NCBI RefSeq assembly: GCF_008329985.2
Contig: NZ_CP038437.2
Location: 4,526,001-4,590,000, forward strand
DNA from: Halomonas binhaiensis
Lineage (GTDB): Bacteria > Pseudomonadota > Gammaproteobacteria > Pseudomonadales > Halomonadaceae
Direction: 5' to 3'
Length of the DNA: 64,000 nucleotides
Position numbers and translations under genes: made by a program. Of this stretch, positions 8,932 to 22,310 are shown in pieces. Each line of letters starts with the position of its first letter. Position 1 is the stretch's first letter. The notes below the pieces were generated by a model. That model made no database searches, was not told the origin of the DNA, and saw only the letters and a program-made list of their open reading frames with translations.

Positions 8932-9345
8932 ATGAAAGAAGTACAATTCCCCAAAGCCCCTGTTCAGCTCAATGATGAAGAAATATCAACAGAGCTAGCC
9001 TCTATCGATATTCCAGATATCGTCGTTCCTGATTATGGAAAGCCTCTTCTGGAAAGACGTATGCGTTGCCGACTTCTCGAATGTCGCCCCGGTGGAACCA
9101 TCGCCATTCATTCACATGAGAATCGCCCTGCCATCCTCTACGTACTCGAAGGTACAGGGGTAGAACATACTAACCAATCGAAGGATCCTGTTAACTGGAA
9201 AGCAGGTGACTGCTTCTCAGAGTACAATGATGTCGAACATTGGGTAAAGAACACTTCCGACAAGAACCCATTGAAAGTTCTCACATTTGACCTTCTTGAC
9301 GATGGTCCAAAACCAGATAGCTCCGACTGCGGTAGCGGCTGTTAA
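8932..9345 (+). CDS. Small cupin-domain protein
   Basis: A 137-residue single-domain cupin. The metal-binding motif 1 reads PGGTIAIHSHENRPAILYVLEGTG (His, His and Glu equivalents near residues 61-70), and motif 2 includes GDCFSEYNDVEHWVKN. It could be a small-molecule-binding or oxygenase-like protein; the reaction cannot be told. The tail ends CGSGC, an unusual cysteine pair. AGGAG lies seven bases before the ATG, and it follows the RidA-like gene by 48 bases, probably in one transcript. Confidence 0.8.
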   Translation: MKEVQFPKAPVQLNDEEISTELASIDIPDIVVPDYGKPLLERRMRCRLLECRPGGTIAIHSHENRPAILYVLEGTGVEHTNQSKDPVNWKAGDCFSEYNDVEHWVKNTSDKNPLKVLTFDLLDDGPKPDSSDCGSGC

Positions 9346-9373
9346 TAAACCAACACTCTTGTGTTCATGACAT

Positions 9374-9408
9374 CATCAAGAGGCAGTCTTCATGACTGCC
9401 TCTTGATG
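9374..9408. terminator. 15-bp perfect hairpin after the cupin gene
   Basis: CATCAAGAGGCAGTC (9374-9388) pairs perfectly with 9394-9408 around a TTCAT loop. There is no T-run on either side, so it may act as a transcript end stabiliser or a factor-assisted terminator. Confidence 0.5.
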
Positions 9409-9508
9409 TAGGACTTGTGAGAAATAATTGAGGTTATAAGTATAATCAGGATAGCCAAATAGCATATAAATAACATTTATTACTCAAAAAACACCCACGG
9501 AGTAAAAT

Positions 9509-9919
9509 ATGCCACAGAATAATAATCTCACACTGCGCGGTCGCAACATCATGAATCAGCTTGAGCCAGGATTGGCTGACAAACTGACTAATTCATTGAA
9601 AGAGCTGGATGAAGACCTTCCAAGTATCATTACGGACTTTGTATTTGGTGCTGTTGTTGGTCGAAAGGGGCTAGATATCAAGATAAGAGAAATGCTGACA
9701 GTAGCATCCCTGGTGAGCCTAGGAAATGCACATGATCAACTAGAATTACACATGAAGGGAGCGCTGAATGTAGGCGTCACTCCCCAAGACTTGTTGGAAG
9801 TGGTTATTCAGATGTCAGTATATGCAGGGTTTCCCGCATTTCTAAATGGTCTGACGGCATACCGTGCGGCACTAGCAGCAACGGGGCATGCTCTACCAGC
9901 AGCTTCAGGGCTGAAATGA
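9509..9919 (+). CDS. Carboxymuconolactone decarboxylase/AhpD-like family protein
   Basis: A 136-residue helical protein of the CMD family: FVFGAVVGRKGLDIKIREMLTVA, then HDQLELHMKGALNVGVTPQDLLEVVIQMSVYAGFP. The usual CxxC of AhpD is absent (sequence reads GNAHDQL where peroxidase members carry cysteines), so a decarboxylase-like rather than redox role is likelier. Together with the RidA-like and cupin genes it forms an AT-rich trio that may process one small metabolite, which is inference only. Confidence 0.82.
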   Translation: MPQNNNLTLRGRNIMNQLEPGLADKLTNSLKELDEDLPSIITDFVFGAVVGRKGLDIKIREMLTVASLVSLGNAHDQLELHMKGALNVGVTPQDLLEVVIQMSVYAGFPAFLNGLTAYRAALAATGHALPAASGLK

Positions 9920-10460
9920 TAACAACACCGTTGCTTATGTACCCTATACTCTCAATTTTCAAGAAGATTCAGAGGTAGTGGGAAGGGAAGTGACATTCTT
10001 CTATCTAAGCAAGCCAGATCAAGCTTCCCTTATGATGTTGAGTTGAGCTGAGCCTTACCAAGTACTAGGGCTTCATGGTCTCGTCAAGAATGCACGGCCC
10101 ACCTCGGCCCTATTTTAACGATCAGTGTCTTTCTGAAGGGGTGTCTGATGACTCATGATCACTGGTGTCCTTGAGCCCAGTGAGAGAGGCGCCCTACTTT
10201 TCATTTCACGCCTGAGACTCACCCTCCGCGTCCGCCTGAAGGCGGCTTCTGTACGTTCTCGGCGTACAGGCCATCGCTATCGCCAGATATGCAAACGCCC
10301 CGAACTCATTGAGCCCGAGGCATTCTCGAATAAATGCCTGACGATGATCGGGGCGGCCATCCGCGACTCTCACATGGGGGTGAGACCAGTCGGGACTCAC
10401 GGCATCGTCGCGTGGCTGAACGAACGTCCCTTAGCGCCTATCGAAAGCAGGGGGAAGATG
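9920..10460. other. Non-coding region before the heptamer repeat
   Basis: No convincing gene. Open frames here run through the repeat and lack ribosome sites. The only recognisable element is a fragment of the 5S 3' end at 10323-10347 and just beyond. Confidence 0.5.
10323..10390 (-). pseudogene. Fragment of 5S rRNA 3' end plus flank
   Basis: The 25 bases at 10323-10347 are identical to 10728-10752, which is the 3' end and downstream flank of the real 5S gene. After a short insertion, a second 5S piece (CTCTCACATGGGG near 10367-10379) follows. The remainder of a 5S gene is missing. It looks like a broken duplication of the rrn operon tail. Confidence 0.6.
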
Positions 10461-10530
10461 CGAGCTACGAGCTACGAGCTACGAGCTACGAGCTACGAGC
10501 TACGAGCTACGAGCTACGAGCTACGAGCTA
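10461..10530. repeat. Heptamer tandem repeat, 10 copies of CGAGCTA
   Basis: Ten perfect 7-base units followed by a partial unit. It lies in the convergent gap between the CMD-like gene and the end of the rrn operon. The same heptamer in reverse complement occurs at 40537-40613. Confidence 0.95.
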
Positions 10531-10569
10531 CGAGCAGCATGGTGACACCACTGAAGGCCGTAAACGCAA

Positions 10570-10600
10570 CAACCCCAGCCATCGCTGATGACCGGGGTTG
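10570..10600. terminator. Hairpin, second candidate terminator beyond rrn
   Basis: CAACCCCAGCCATC (10570-10583) pairs with GATGACCGGGGTTG (10587-10600) with one wobble position. It resembles the main rrn terminator stem and may be a backup or a diverged copy; the T-tract is poor. Confidence 0.45.
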
Positions 10601-10695
10601 CTCTGAATATTGCGGGCTTGAGCGGCCTGGTGCCACAGCACGGCTCGCTGCCCGAGCGCAGCGTGCTCGTCGCTCGTCGCCTGCCTCAGAATGTG

Positions 10696-10727
10696 AAAAA
10701 CCCCGACCATCTTCCGATGATCGGGGC
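10696..10727 (-). terminator. rrn operon intrinsic terminator
   Basis: On the minus strand CCCCGATCAT pairs with ATGGTCGGGG around CGGAAG and is followed by TTTTT (plus-strand stem arms 10701-10710 and 10717-10726). It lies 14 bases beyond the 5S end. Confidence 0.85.
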
Positions 10728-10740
10728 TTCTCGAATAAAT

Positions 10741-10857
10741 GCCTGACGATGACCTACTCTCACATGGGGAGACCCCACACTACCATCGGCGCTGAGCGGT
10801 TTCACTGCTGAGTTCGGCAAGGGATCAGGTGGTTCCCACTCGCTATGGTCGTCAGGC
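10741..10857 (-). rRNA. rrf: 5S ribosomal RNA
   Basis: The reverse complement reads through CCTGACGACCATAGCG, CCGAACTCAGCAGTGAAA, GCCGATGGTAGTGTGGGG and ends near GTCAGGCAT, the standard 5S layout in about 117 nt. The ends are set by analogy with E. coli and may be off by a few bases. Confidence 0.93.
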
Positions 10858-10953
10858 GAAAAAGGCAATGCATATCATGCTGACCGACACGTTCCAACGT
10901 ATCCGTCAATTGTTCGTCGTGATGTCATCGACCAAAAACCCCTTGGGTGTTAT

Positions 10954-13830
<2,877 letters not shown>

Positions 13831-14078
13831 ATATAACCCCAAAGGGTCTGTCAATCGATGACGATCACGACAATTGCCGGATACGCTTGAAACGTATCGT
13901 TGCTCTTTCTCCGGGAAGAGAAAGAGACTTTGTCAGCATGATATACATTGTTAAAGAGCATTAGAGCCAGAGCCCTAAGCGGTGAACATTGCCATTTCAG
14001 TGGCAACATGCACGACTTAACGCTCGATCGATCAGGTAATTCATGTGAGCACTTACCGACAGTCAGTGACTTGTCGAT
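13831..14078 (-). other. 16S-23S spacer without tRNA genes
   Basis: 248 bases. I find no tRNA acceptor/T-arm pattern on either strand, so the usual Ile/Ala tRNAs are missing from this copy. The spacer has a boxA at 13948-13960 and the 3' half of the 16S processing stem at 14030-14058. Confidence 0.75.
13948..13960 (-). promoter_or_regulatory. boxA antitermination site in the spacer
   Basis: Minus-strand TGCTCTTTAACAA, the NusB/NusE-binding boxA, identical to the one in the leader. Confidence 0.8.
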
Positions 14079-15616
<1,538 letters not shown>

Positions 15617-15719
15617 AAAGCTTGATAGTCCATTAAGTGGACCAAACTTGGCTCAAGGTTCAAACGTCTCGTTTGACGAGTCGCTTGCCTTGATATTCAG
15701 TGACTTGTCACCAACATAT

Positions 15720-15748
15720 CGGCAAGCGCCCACATGAATTACCTGATC
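15720..15748 (-). other. Leader half of the 16S RNase III processing stem
   Basis: The minus-strand sequence starting GATCAGGTAATTCATGTG is complementary over about 29 bases, with a few wobble pairs, to spacer bases 14030-14058. This would bring both ends of pre-16S together for RNase III cleavage. Confidence 0.8.
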
Positions 15749-15750
15749 AA

Positions 15751-15763
15751 TTGTTAAAGAGCA
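15751..15763 (-). promoter_or_regulatory. boxA antitermination site in the rrn leader
   Basis: Minus-strand TGCTCTTTAACAA, the typical rrn leader boxA. Confidence 0.85.
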
Positions 15764-15817
15764 TCTCGCTGTCTTGCGACTTGATCCGCTTCGCGGATCG
15801 CCCTGCGAGGAAGGCGT

Positions 15818-15845
15818 ATTCTACAGACTCAGAAGCTTTCGTCAA
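15818..15845 (-). promoter_or_regulatory. rrn promoter P2
   Basis: Minus strand: TTGACG (15840-15845), 16-base spacer, TAGAAT (15818-15823). The start would fall about 200 bases before 16S. Confidence 0.75.
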
Positions 15846-15937
15846 GTGCCTATTTTTCAAGGCTCTGCTTCATCGAAGCAGTGAGACAGAAAGTCTGAAC
15901 GAGCGCCTCATCAGCGACTCGTTTCGAAGTGGCGGAC

Positions 15938-15965
15938 ATTCTACTGATTTCAGCCTGTCCGTCAA
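15938..15965 (-). promoter_or_regulatory. rrn promoter P1
   Basis: Minus strand: TTGACG (15960-15965), 16-base spacer, TAGAAT (15938-15943), exactly the same elements and spacing as P2, 120 bases upstream. A-rich/T-rich text just upstream could be an UP element. A GC-rich stretch follows the -10, as in stringently controlled rrn promoters. Confidence 0.75.
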
Positions 15966-16133
15966 GCAAAAGATTTTACCGAGCACTTAAAAAGTCTTTT
16001 CAAATCAACCGCTTTTACCACCTCTTACCGCTGGTGACGTTGTCTCGTCCCCGGCAGCGGATGCGTACTTTACGGATTTCACTGGGTCCCTGCAAGCGTT
16101 TTTTGCAAAAAGATAACCACCAAAGTCGAAGGC

Positions 16134-16161
16134 ATTGAGACCATCCATGGATGGTCTCAAT
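16134..16161. terminator. Perfect 28-base palindrome after tyrS
   Basis: ATTGAGACCATCCA and its exact reverse complement are fused without a loop, 15 bases beyond the tyrS stop. No T-run follows on the minus strand; it probably marks the end of tyrS transcription upstream of the rrn promoters. Confidence 0.5.
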
Positions 16162-16175
16162 CACACGCTGTACTT

Positions 16176-17375
16176 TTACTTTACTACCACTCGTGCATAG
16201 CGCTTTTTACCAGCCTGAATCACGTAGCTTTGGCCAACAGCCAGCATATGATCCCTAGGCACCACATCCCCATCGACCTTAACCCGGCCATTACCCAGCA
16301 TGTCCTTGGCCTGGGCACTATTGCTGGCCAAGCCGGAACGATTGAGCACAGCGGCAATAGGTGCCTGCGCTGCGCCTTCGAAATCAATCTCCACTTCAGG
16401 CAAGTCATCCGGCAATTCGCCTTCTGCCAGCTGGTTCCCTGCACTGCGATGCGCATTGGCCGCAGCTTCTTCACCGTGATAGCGGCCTATCAGTTCCCGT
16501 GCCAGCTCCATCTTGATATCACGGGGGTTGTCACCACGCTCGATGCGCTCCTTGAGTTCAGCGATTTCTGCATTGTCCTTGAGGGACAGCAGCTCAAAGT
16601 AACGCCAGATCAGGGAATCAGGCATCGACACCAGTTTGTTGAACATTGCACCAGGGGCTTCATCCACACCCACATAGTTACCCAGTGACTTGGACATCTT
16701 CTGTACGCCATCGAGGCCTTCCAGAAGCGGCATGGTGATGACGACCTGCGGTTCCTGGTCAAAATGCTTCTGTACTTCGCGGCCCATCAGCAAATTGAAC
16801 TTCTGGTCTGTCCCGCCAAGTTCCACATCCGCTTCCAGCGCGACAGAGTCATATCCTTGCACCAGCGGATAGAGGAACTCGTGAATCGAAATGGATTGCC
16901 CACCCTTGTAACGCTTCTCGAAGTCGTCACGCTCGAGCATTCTCGCCACGGTGCTCTGGGCTGCCAGCTCGATCATGTCTGCTGCGCTCAGCTTGGAAAA
17001 CCACTCGGCATTGAAGCGAACTTCGGTCTTGTCTGGATCAAGGATCTTGAACACTTGTTCCTTATAGGTCTGGGCGTTGGCCTTGACCTCTTCTTCCGTC
17101 AAGGGTTTGCGAGTGATGTTCTTGCCGGTCGGATCACCAATTCGTCCAGTGAAATCACCAATCAGGAAGATAACTGTGTGCCCAAGATCCTGAAACTGAC
17201 GCATCTTGGTCAACAAGACACTATGCCCCAGGTGCAGGTCAGGAGCGGTCGGATCGAAGCCCGCCTTGATACGCAGCTTGCGCCCGGAAGCCAGCTTCTT
17301 CTCCAGCTCATCTTCCAGAAGGATCTCATGGGTGCCGCGCTTGATCAGCGCAAGGGCATCAGCCACATCGGTCAT
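16176..17375 (-). CDS. tyrS: Tyrosyl-tRNA synthetase
   Basis: A 399-residue class I synthetase of the shorter TyrRS type. Visible are the HLGH signature ([11 protein letters not shown]), the KMSKS loop (KMSKSLGNY) and a C-terminal S4 RNA-binding domain ([12 protein letters not shown]). It charges tRNA-Tyr with tyrosine in the cytoplasm. The ATG at 17375 (MTDVADA) is preferred; the open frame continues 58 residues upstream but that part resembles nothing and runs into the anmK promoter area. It is divergent from anmK, a usual pairing, and lies directly upstream of rrn on the same strand. Confidence 0.96.
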   Translation of the reverse strand: MTDVADALALIKRGTHEILLEDELEKKLASGRKLRIKAGFDPTAPDLHLGHSVLLTKMRQFQDLGHTVIFLIGDFTGRIGDPTGKNITRKPLTEEEVKANAQTYKEQVFKILDPDKTEVRFNAEWFSKLSAADMIELAAQSTVARMLERDDFEKRYKGGQSISIHEFLYPLVQGYDSVALEADVELGGTDQKFNLLMGREVQKHFDQEPQVVITMPLLEGLDGVQKMSKSLGNYVGVDEAPGAMFNKLVSMPDSLIWRYFELLSLKDNAEIAELKERIERGDNPRDIKMELARELIGRYHGEEAAANAHRSAGNQLAEGELPDDLPEVEIDFEGAAQAPIAAVLNRSGLASNSAQAKDMLGNGRVKVDGDVVPRDHMLAVGQSYVIQAGKKRYARVVVK

Positions 17376-17535
17376 TGGTGTCCACTCCTGAATGGGTTTG
17401 GCCTGCTCGATAGCTCCATGCAGCACCTGCATCGTGCAGCATTCATGTCGCGCAAGAAGCTTGGCGGACCTGGGCATATAAAGAATGGCGGGGATGTTAC
17501 CATGAACTTTTCCTTCCAGTTGAGACACGAGCCCC

Positions 17536-18666
17536 ATGCAACGCTTCATTGGTCTAATGTCCGGAACCAGCCTGGACGGTATCGATGCTGCTCTGGTCAG
17601 CTTCGATGAACAGGGAACTCCGCATCTGGAAGCCTCCTACGGGGAAGCAATGCCAGAGGAGTTACGCAGCATTCTATGGCGCCTGTGCCACCAGGACGCA
17701 GTCGCCTTCGCTGATATCGCCTTGGCGGAAGAAGGCTTTTGCCAATGCCAAGCCAAGGCCGTCATGGCACTGCTCGAGCAACAGCATCTGAGTGCTGACG
17801 ACATCACTGCCATCGGCAGCCACGGCCAGACCATCGAGCATGCCCCATACGGTCATGCTGGGGGCCCCTCTTATACCTTGCAGCTGGATAATCCCAGCCG
17901 CCTGGCGGAACTCACTGGCTGCGCTGTCGTCGCCGACTTCCGCCGCCGCGACCTGGCAGCAGGTGGCCAGGCCGCTCCCTTGGCGCCGATTTTCCATGAA
18001 GCCGTGTTTCGCCACCCGCATCACTGGCGCCTGGTACTCAACCTGGGAGGCTTCGCCAATCTGACCCTGCTTCCCCCTCTCGGCAATCAGCGTGCACCAC
18101 TGGGATTCGATACTGGTCCGGCCAATGCTCTCCTGGATGCCTGGCATGAGCGCCACAATGGCGGTGCCTTTGACGCCGACGGTCGCTGGGCATCCAGCGG
18201 CCAGGTCAATGACACCCTGCTGATGCACATGCTCAACGATCCTTTCTTCCGCTTGCCACCACCGCGCAGCACCGGACGAGAGCTGTTCCACCTCGGCTGG
18301 GTCGAACAGCACTTGCAAGGCAACGAGCCTCCGGAAGATGTCCAGGCTACATTGGCCGAGCTTACCGCCGCTAGCATCGCAGAAGGCGTGGAAATGGCAC
18401 GTGAGCGCCTTGATGCACCTTCCACCATGGAACTGGTGCCTTGTGGTGGAGGTGCTCGAAACAGCGACCTGCTGCGTCGCTTGATGGCCCGTCTGCCCAA
18501 CACTACCTTGCTTGACGCAGATGTACTGGGCTGGCCAGCAGATTGGCTGGAAGCCGCCTGCTTTGCCTGGCTGGCCCGCCAGCGCCTGCTTGAGCAACCC
18601 GGCAACCTGCCTTCCGTCACAGGTGCAGCAGGGCCCAGGGTTTTGGGTGGTATTTATGCGCGTTAG
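17536..18666 (+). CDS. anmK: Anhydro-N-acetylmuramic acid kinase
   Basis: A 376-residue sugar kinase of the ASKHA fold that opens and phosphorylates 1,6-anhydroMurNAc during cell-wall recycling. The N-terminal [13 protein letters not shown] phosphate loop, [32 protein letters not shown] and [11 protein letters not shown] motifs are all present. ATG at 17536. The gene is divergent from tyrS with 160 bases between starts. Confidence 0.96.
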   Translation: MQRFIGLMSGTSLDGIDAALVSFDEQGTPHLEASYGEAMPEELRSILWRLCHQDAVAFADIALAEEGFCQCQAKAVMALLEQQHLSADDITAIGSHGQTIEHAPYGHAGGPSYTLQLDNPSRLAELTGCAVVADFRRRDLAAGGQAAPLAPIFHEAVFRHPHHWRLVLNLGGFANLTLLPPLGNQRAPLGFDTGPANALLDAWHERHNGGAFDADGRWASSGQVNDTLLMHMLNDPFFRLPPPRSTGRELFHLGWVEQHLQGNEPPEDVQATLAELTAASIAEGVEMARERLDAPSTMELVPCGGGARNSDLLRRLMARLPNTTLLDADVLGWPADWLEAACFAWLARQRLLEQPGNLPSVTGAAGPRVLGGIYAR

Positions 18667-18803
18667 AACATACTTGCCGCTTTCGTTCCCGGCTTTGCCG
18701 AGCACTAGGGCAGTTGGGTAATATCCACTTGTTTTCCATCAGTGTTGCGCCCACTTTTCTATAGGTTGCGCGGCAACCACCATGGTAGTGAGACACCGCA
18801 TCC

Positions 18804-19499
18804 ATGACTGCAACAATTGCTGAATCCTTGTCCTCGGCCCGACAACGTCTGTCCCAGGCCTTGCAAGATGCTGGACGCAACGTTGACGATGCACTTCTGC
18901 TAGCCGTCAGCAAGACCAAACCAGCCGACATGCTGCGTGAGGCCTATGAACACGGCCAACGCAACTTTGGTGAGAACTACGTTCAGGAAGCCATCGACAA
19001 GCAACACCGCTTGGGTGACCTCGACGACATCGTCTGGCACTTCATCGGACCTCTTCAGTCGAACAAGACCCGTGAAGTTGCCAGCCACTTTGACTGGGTC
19101 CACAGTGTCGACCGTGAAAAAATTGCGAGACGGCTATCTGAGCAACGTCCGGAGGAAATGGGGCCGCTCAATATCTGTCTGCAGGTAAATATCAGCAGCG
19201 AAGCGTCCAAGTCAGGCGTATCACTGGACAAGTTGGATGAACTGGCCCGACAGGTCGCGGCATTGCCACACCTAAGGCTGCGCGGCCTGATGGCAATTCC
19301 AGCGCCAGCCGATAACCCTCGACAACAGCGTGAACCCTTTGCCCATCTGCGTCAGACCTTCGTACATCTACGCGAGCTCCTCCCTGATGCGCCATTGGAT
19401 ACCTTGTCGATGGGCATGAGCGCAGACATGGAAGCCGCTGTTTTCGAGGGAGCCACCATGGTGCGTCTGGGCACAGCTATCTTCGGTGCACGGGATTAA
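18804..19499 (+). CDS. yggS: PLP homeostasis protein YggS (PLPBP)
   Basis: A 231-residue single-domain alanine-racemase-fold protein that binds pyridoxal phosphate and buffers its pool. The lysine in AVSKTKP binds PLP; GENYVQE, WHFIGPLQSNK and SMGMSADMEAA motifs are present. It begins the yggS-proC-yggT-metX-metW run, which is widespread in gammaproteobacteria, with 68 bases to proC. Confidence 0.95.
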   Translation: MTATIAESLSSARQRLSQALQDAGRNVDDALLLAVSKTKPADMLREAYEHGQRNFGENYVQEAIDKQHRLGDLDDIVWHFIGPLQSNKTREVASHFDWVHSVDREKIARRLSEQRPEEMGPLNICLQVNISSEASKSGVSLDKLDELARQVAALPHLRLRGLMAIPAPADNPRQQREPFAHLRQTFVHLRELLPDAPLDTLSMGMSADMEAAVFEGATMVRLGTAIFGARD

Positions 19500-19567
19500 C
19501 CCACAGAACACGCTATCAACTGGAATCAGCTGAAAACAATGGCTGCACATAATCACAGGAGCCTTGC

Positions 19568-20389
19568 ATGGCCAGCAATGTGACCTTCATCGGCGCCGGC
19601 AACATGGCCAGCGCGATCTTCGGCGGCATGGTACAAAGCGGTTATCCCGCTTCCGCCATCACCGCAACCGCGACAAGCAAGGCGACTCTGGAGCCTCTGA
19701 CCAAGCAGCTCGGCATCAACACCACTACTGATAATCAAGCCGCTGTGGCAGAAGCCGATGTTGTAGTAATGTCAGTCAAACCACAGATCATGCACACCGT
19801 ATGTGCAGACTTGCGCGACGCGATCCAGGCACGCAAGCCGTTGATCATTTCGATAGCAGCAGGCCTGACGTCAGACACGCTGGAAAGCTGGCTGGGAGGG
19901 GAACTGGCTATCATCCGCTGCATGCCCAACACTCCGTCACTCGTCGGTGCAGGTGCTGCCGGGTTGTATGCCAACACCCTCACCAATGCCGAGCAGCGCG
20001 CCCTGGCAACGGATCTGATACAAAGTGTCGGCATCGTCGAATGGGTCGATGAGGAACACCTGCTCGATGCAGTAACCGCTGTATCTGGCAGCGCACCGGC
20101 CTATTTCTTCCTGATGTTCGAGGCGATGGAAGAAGCTGCCACCAGGCTCGGATTACCCGCAGCAAGCGCACGTCGCCTGGCCATGCAGACGGCCTTCGGG
20201 GCAGCATCCATGGCAATGAACAGCGACAAGAGCCCGGCTGAGCTCAAGCGTAATGTCATGTCGCCAGGTGGTACGACAGAGCGCGCAATTGATCATCTGG
20301 AGCACGCAGGTCTGCGCGAAGCGCTGGACGGTGCCATGCAAGCCTGTGCAAAGCGCGCTCAGGAAATGGCCAGGGAACTGGCCAAATAG
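19568..20389 (+). CDS. proC: Pyrroline-5-carboxylate reductase
   Basis: A 273-residue enzyme for the last step of proline synthesis, relevant also to osmolyte supply in a halophile. It shows the Rossmann motif FIGAGNMASAI, VMSVKPQ, RCMPNTPSLVGAG, AVSGSAPAYFF and the C-terminal VMSPGGTTERAI. AGGAG lies near the ATG at 19568. PLP buffering (YggS) upstream is a regular neighbour. Confidence 0.97.
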   Translation: MASNVTFIGAGNMASAIFGGMVQSGYPASAITATATSKATLEPLTKQLGINTTTDNQAAVAEADVVVMSVKPQIMHTVCADLRDAIQARKPLIISIAAGLTSDTLESWLGGELAIIRCMPNTPSLVGAGAAGLYANTLTNAEQRALATDLIQSVGIVEWVDEEHLLDAVTAVSGSAPAYFFLMFEAMEEAATRLGLPAASARRLAMQTAFGAASMAMNSDKSPAELKRNVMSPGGTTERAIDHLEHAGLREALDGAMQACAKRAQEMARELAK

Positions 20390-20474
20390 CGCTCTCTTGA
20401 GCAGGCTATGGCAATGCCGATTTTGCATAGCAACAGAGCCAGTACCTTACACATTACATGACGGAGGAGCCCAT

Positions 20475-21068
20475 ATGGGCAGTCAACTGGGAAGCGCCGG
20501 TATCTCGCTGATCAACACCCTCATCAACATCTATCTGCTTCTGCTGATGCTGCGCTTCCTGCTGCAGGCCTCGCAGGCGGATTATTACAATCCGCTCAGC
20601 CAATCACTGGTCAAGATCACACAACCTGTGGTGCGCCCCTTCCAGGGAGTTCTGGGTCCAGTGATGAAACGCTTCGACCTGGCCACTCTTGTTGCTGGCT
20701 TTCTGGTCAAGGTGATCAGCATTGTCATCCTGCTCAAAATAGCCGGTGCCGGAATGCCTCGCCTGGACGGCCTTGCGCTTGCTGGTGTTGCGGCCGTGCT
20801 TGGCACCATCCTAAAAATCTATTTCTTTGCCTTGATCGTGATGATCATCCTGAGCTGGGTCGCCCCTCGTGCCAGCCATCCTGCAGCGGTACTGGTGATG
20901 CAGCTAGTCGAGCCGATCATGGCCCCCGTGAGGAAAGTGATTCCGCCTCTGGGCATGCTCGACCTATCACCTATTGTGGTGTTTATCGGCATTAATTTGA
21001 TCGATGGTATTGTGGTAGGACAGCTGGTACGTGCTGCTGGCCTCCCTGGCTTGCTGGTAGGGCTCTAA
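20475..21068 (+). CDS. yggT: YggT family membrane protein
   Basis: A 197-residue inner-membrane protein with two YggT repeats, each with LLLLMLRFLLQ or FALIVMIILSWV helices followed by conserved proline-rich ends (NPLSQSLVKITQPVVRPF and VMQLVEPIMAPVRKVIPP). The role is not well known; YggT homologues have been linked to osmotic stress and cell shape. The ATG at 20475 has GGAGG ten bases upstream; a much longer in-frame extension overlaps proC and is not real. Confidence 0.92.
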   Translation: MGSQLGSAGISLINTLINIYLLLLMLRFLLQASQADYYNPLSQSLVKITQPVVRPFQGVLGPVMKRFDLATLVAGFLVKVISIVILLKIAGAGMPRLDGLALAGVAAVLGTILKIYFFALIVMIILSWVAPRASHPAAVLVMQLVEPIMAPVRKVIPPLGMLDLSPIVVFIGINLIDGIVVGQLVRAAGLPGLLVGL

Positions 21069-21128
21069 GCCCTGCCTCCCTTGCCTCTTATAATTTCAAT
21101 TGAATCTCTACTGGACACGAAACGACTG

Positions 21129-22310
21129 ATGCCCGAGCTACCTCGCGATTCGGTCGGACTGGTGACGCCGCAGACGGCGCACTTTGACGACCCTCTGCTT
21201 CTGGTATGCGGCAAGACGCTGCCGTCCTATGACCTAGTCTATGAGACCTACGGTACGCTCAATGCCGAGCGCAGCAATGCCGTCTTGATCTGTCATGCCC
21301 TCTCCGGCCACCATCATGCGGCCGGTTATCACAGTGAAACCGACCGCAAGCCCGGCTGGTGGAATACCCATATAGGCCCAGGCAAGTCCATCGATACCAA
21401 CCGTTTCTTCGTCGTATCGCTGAACAATCTCGGGGGCTGCCACGGCTCCACGGGCCCCTCCAGCACCAACCCTGAAACGGGGCGCTTGTGGGGGCCTGAT
21501 TTCCCCATGGTCACGGTCAGCGACTGGGTCAATAGCCAGGTCCGCCTGGCTGACCATCTTGGCATCGAACGTTTTGCGGCCATTGTCGGTGGCAGCCTGG
21601 GGGGTATGCAGGTACTACAATGGACGCTTTCCTACCCGGAACGCCTGGCCAATGCCGTTGTCATCGCTGCCACGCCTAAGCTGTCAGCACAGAACATTGC
21701 CTTCAACGAAGTCGCCCGCCAGGCCATTCGCTCGGACCGCGACTTCCATGACGGCTGGTATGCCGAGCATGACACCTTGCCCAGACATGGACTCAAGCTG
21801 GCTCGCATGGTCGGGCACATCACCTATCTGTCCGAAGACGCCATGGGAACAAAATTTGGACGCGAGCTGCGCTTTGACGATCTCAATTTCGGCTTCGACG
21901 TAGACTTCGAGGTAGAGTCCTATCTGCGTTACCAAGGTGATGCCTTCTCCACCTCGTTCGATGCAAACACATACCTGCTGATGACAAAAGCGCTGGACTA
22001 CTTCGACCCCGCTGCAGCTCATCAAGGAGATCTGGCCAAAGCCGTCGCACCTGCCCAATGTCCGTTTCTGGTCGTCAGCTTCAGCACTGACTGGCGTTTC
22101 CCTCCGTCACGGTCCAAGGAACTGGTCAACGCACTCATCCGTTCAGGCAAGTCCGTCAGCTACGCCAATATCGACTCGCCCCATGGCCACGATGCCTTCT
22201 TGATGCCAGAGCCACGTTATCAAGACGTGTTCTCCGGCTTCATGAACCGCATTGCCAAGCAACTTGGGCTGAAGCCTGCGCAGGCACAGGAGGCCGCTCA
22301 TGCGTTCTGA
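21129..22310 (+). CDS. metX: Homoserine O-acyltransferase MetX
   Basis: A 393-residue alpha/beta-hydrolase-fold enzyme that activates homoserine for methionine synthesis. The nucleophile elbow GGSLGGMQ, acid STDWRFP and histidine PHGHDAF are present. Gammaproteobacterial MetX paired with MetW is usually a succinyltransferase; specificity is not decided here. The ATG at 21129 ([10 protein letters not shown]) fits homologues; an earlier in-frame start at 21081 adds 16 unlike residues. It overlaps metW by 11 bases, so the two are translationally coupled. Confidence 0.95.
   Translation: MPELPRDSVGLVTPQTAHFDDPLLLVCGKTLPSYDLVYETYGTLNAERSNAVLICHALSGHHHAAGYHSETDRKPGWWNTHIGPGKSIDTNRFFVVSLNNLGGCHGSTGPSSTNPETGRLWGPDFPMVTVSDWVNSQVRLADHLGIERFAAIVGGSLGGMQVLQWTLSYPERLANAVVIAATPKLSAQNIAFNEVARQAIRSDRDFHDGWYAEHDTLPRHGLKLARMVGHITYLSEDAMGTKFGRELRFDDLNFGFDVDFEVESYLRYQGDAFSTSFDANTYLLMTKALDYFDPAAAHQGDLAKAVAPAQCPFLVVSFSTDWRFPPSRSKELVNALIRSGKSVSYANIDSPHGHDAFLMPEPRYQDVFSGFMNRIAKQLGLKPAQAQEAAHAF

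Noticed and set aside
10461..10530. CRISPR array
   Set aside because: Units are 7 bases with no spacers.
10155..10811. Plus-strand open frame through the heptamer region
   Set aside because: Its YELRATS repeats are just the heptamer translated; it runs into 5S and has no ribosome site.
13831..14078. tRNA genes in the rrn spacer
   Set aside because: No T-arm or acceptor pattern on either strand by eye.
17674..18705. Minus-strand open frame of 343 codons opposite anmK
   Set aside because: Antisense shadow; anmK motifs fix the coding strand.
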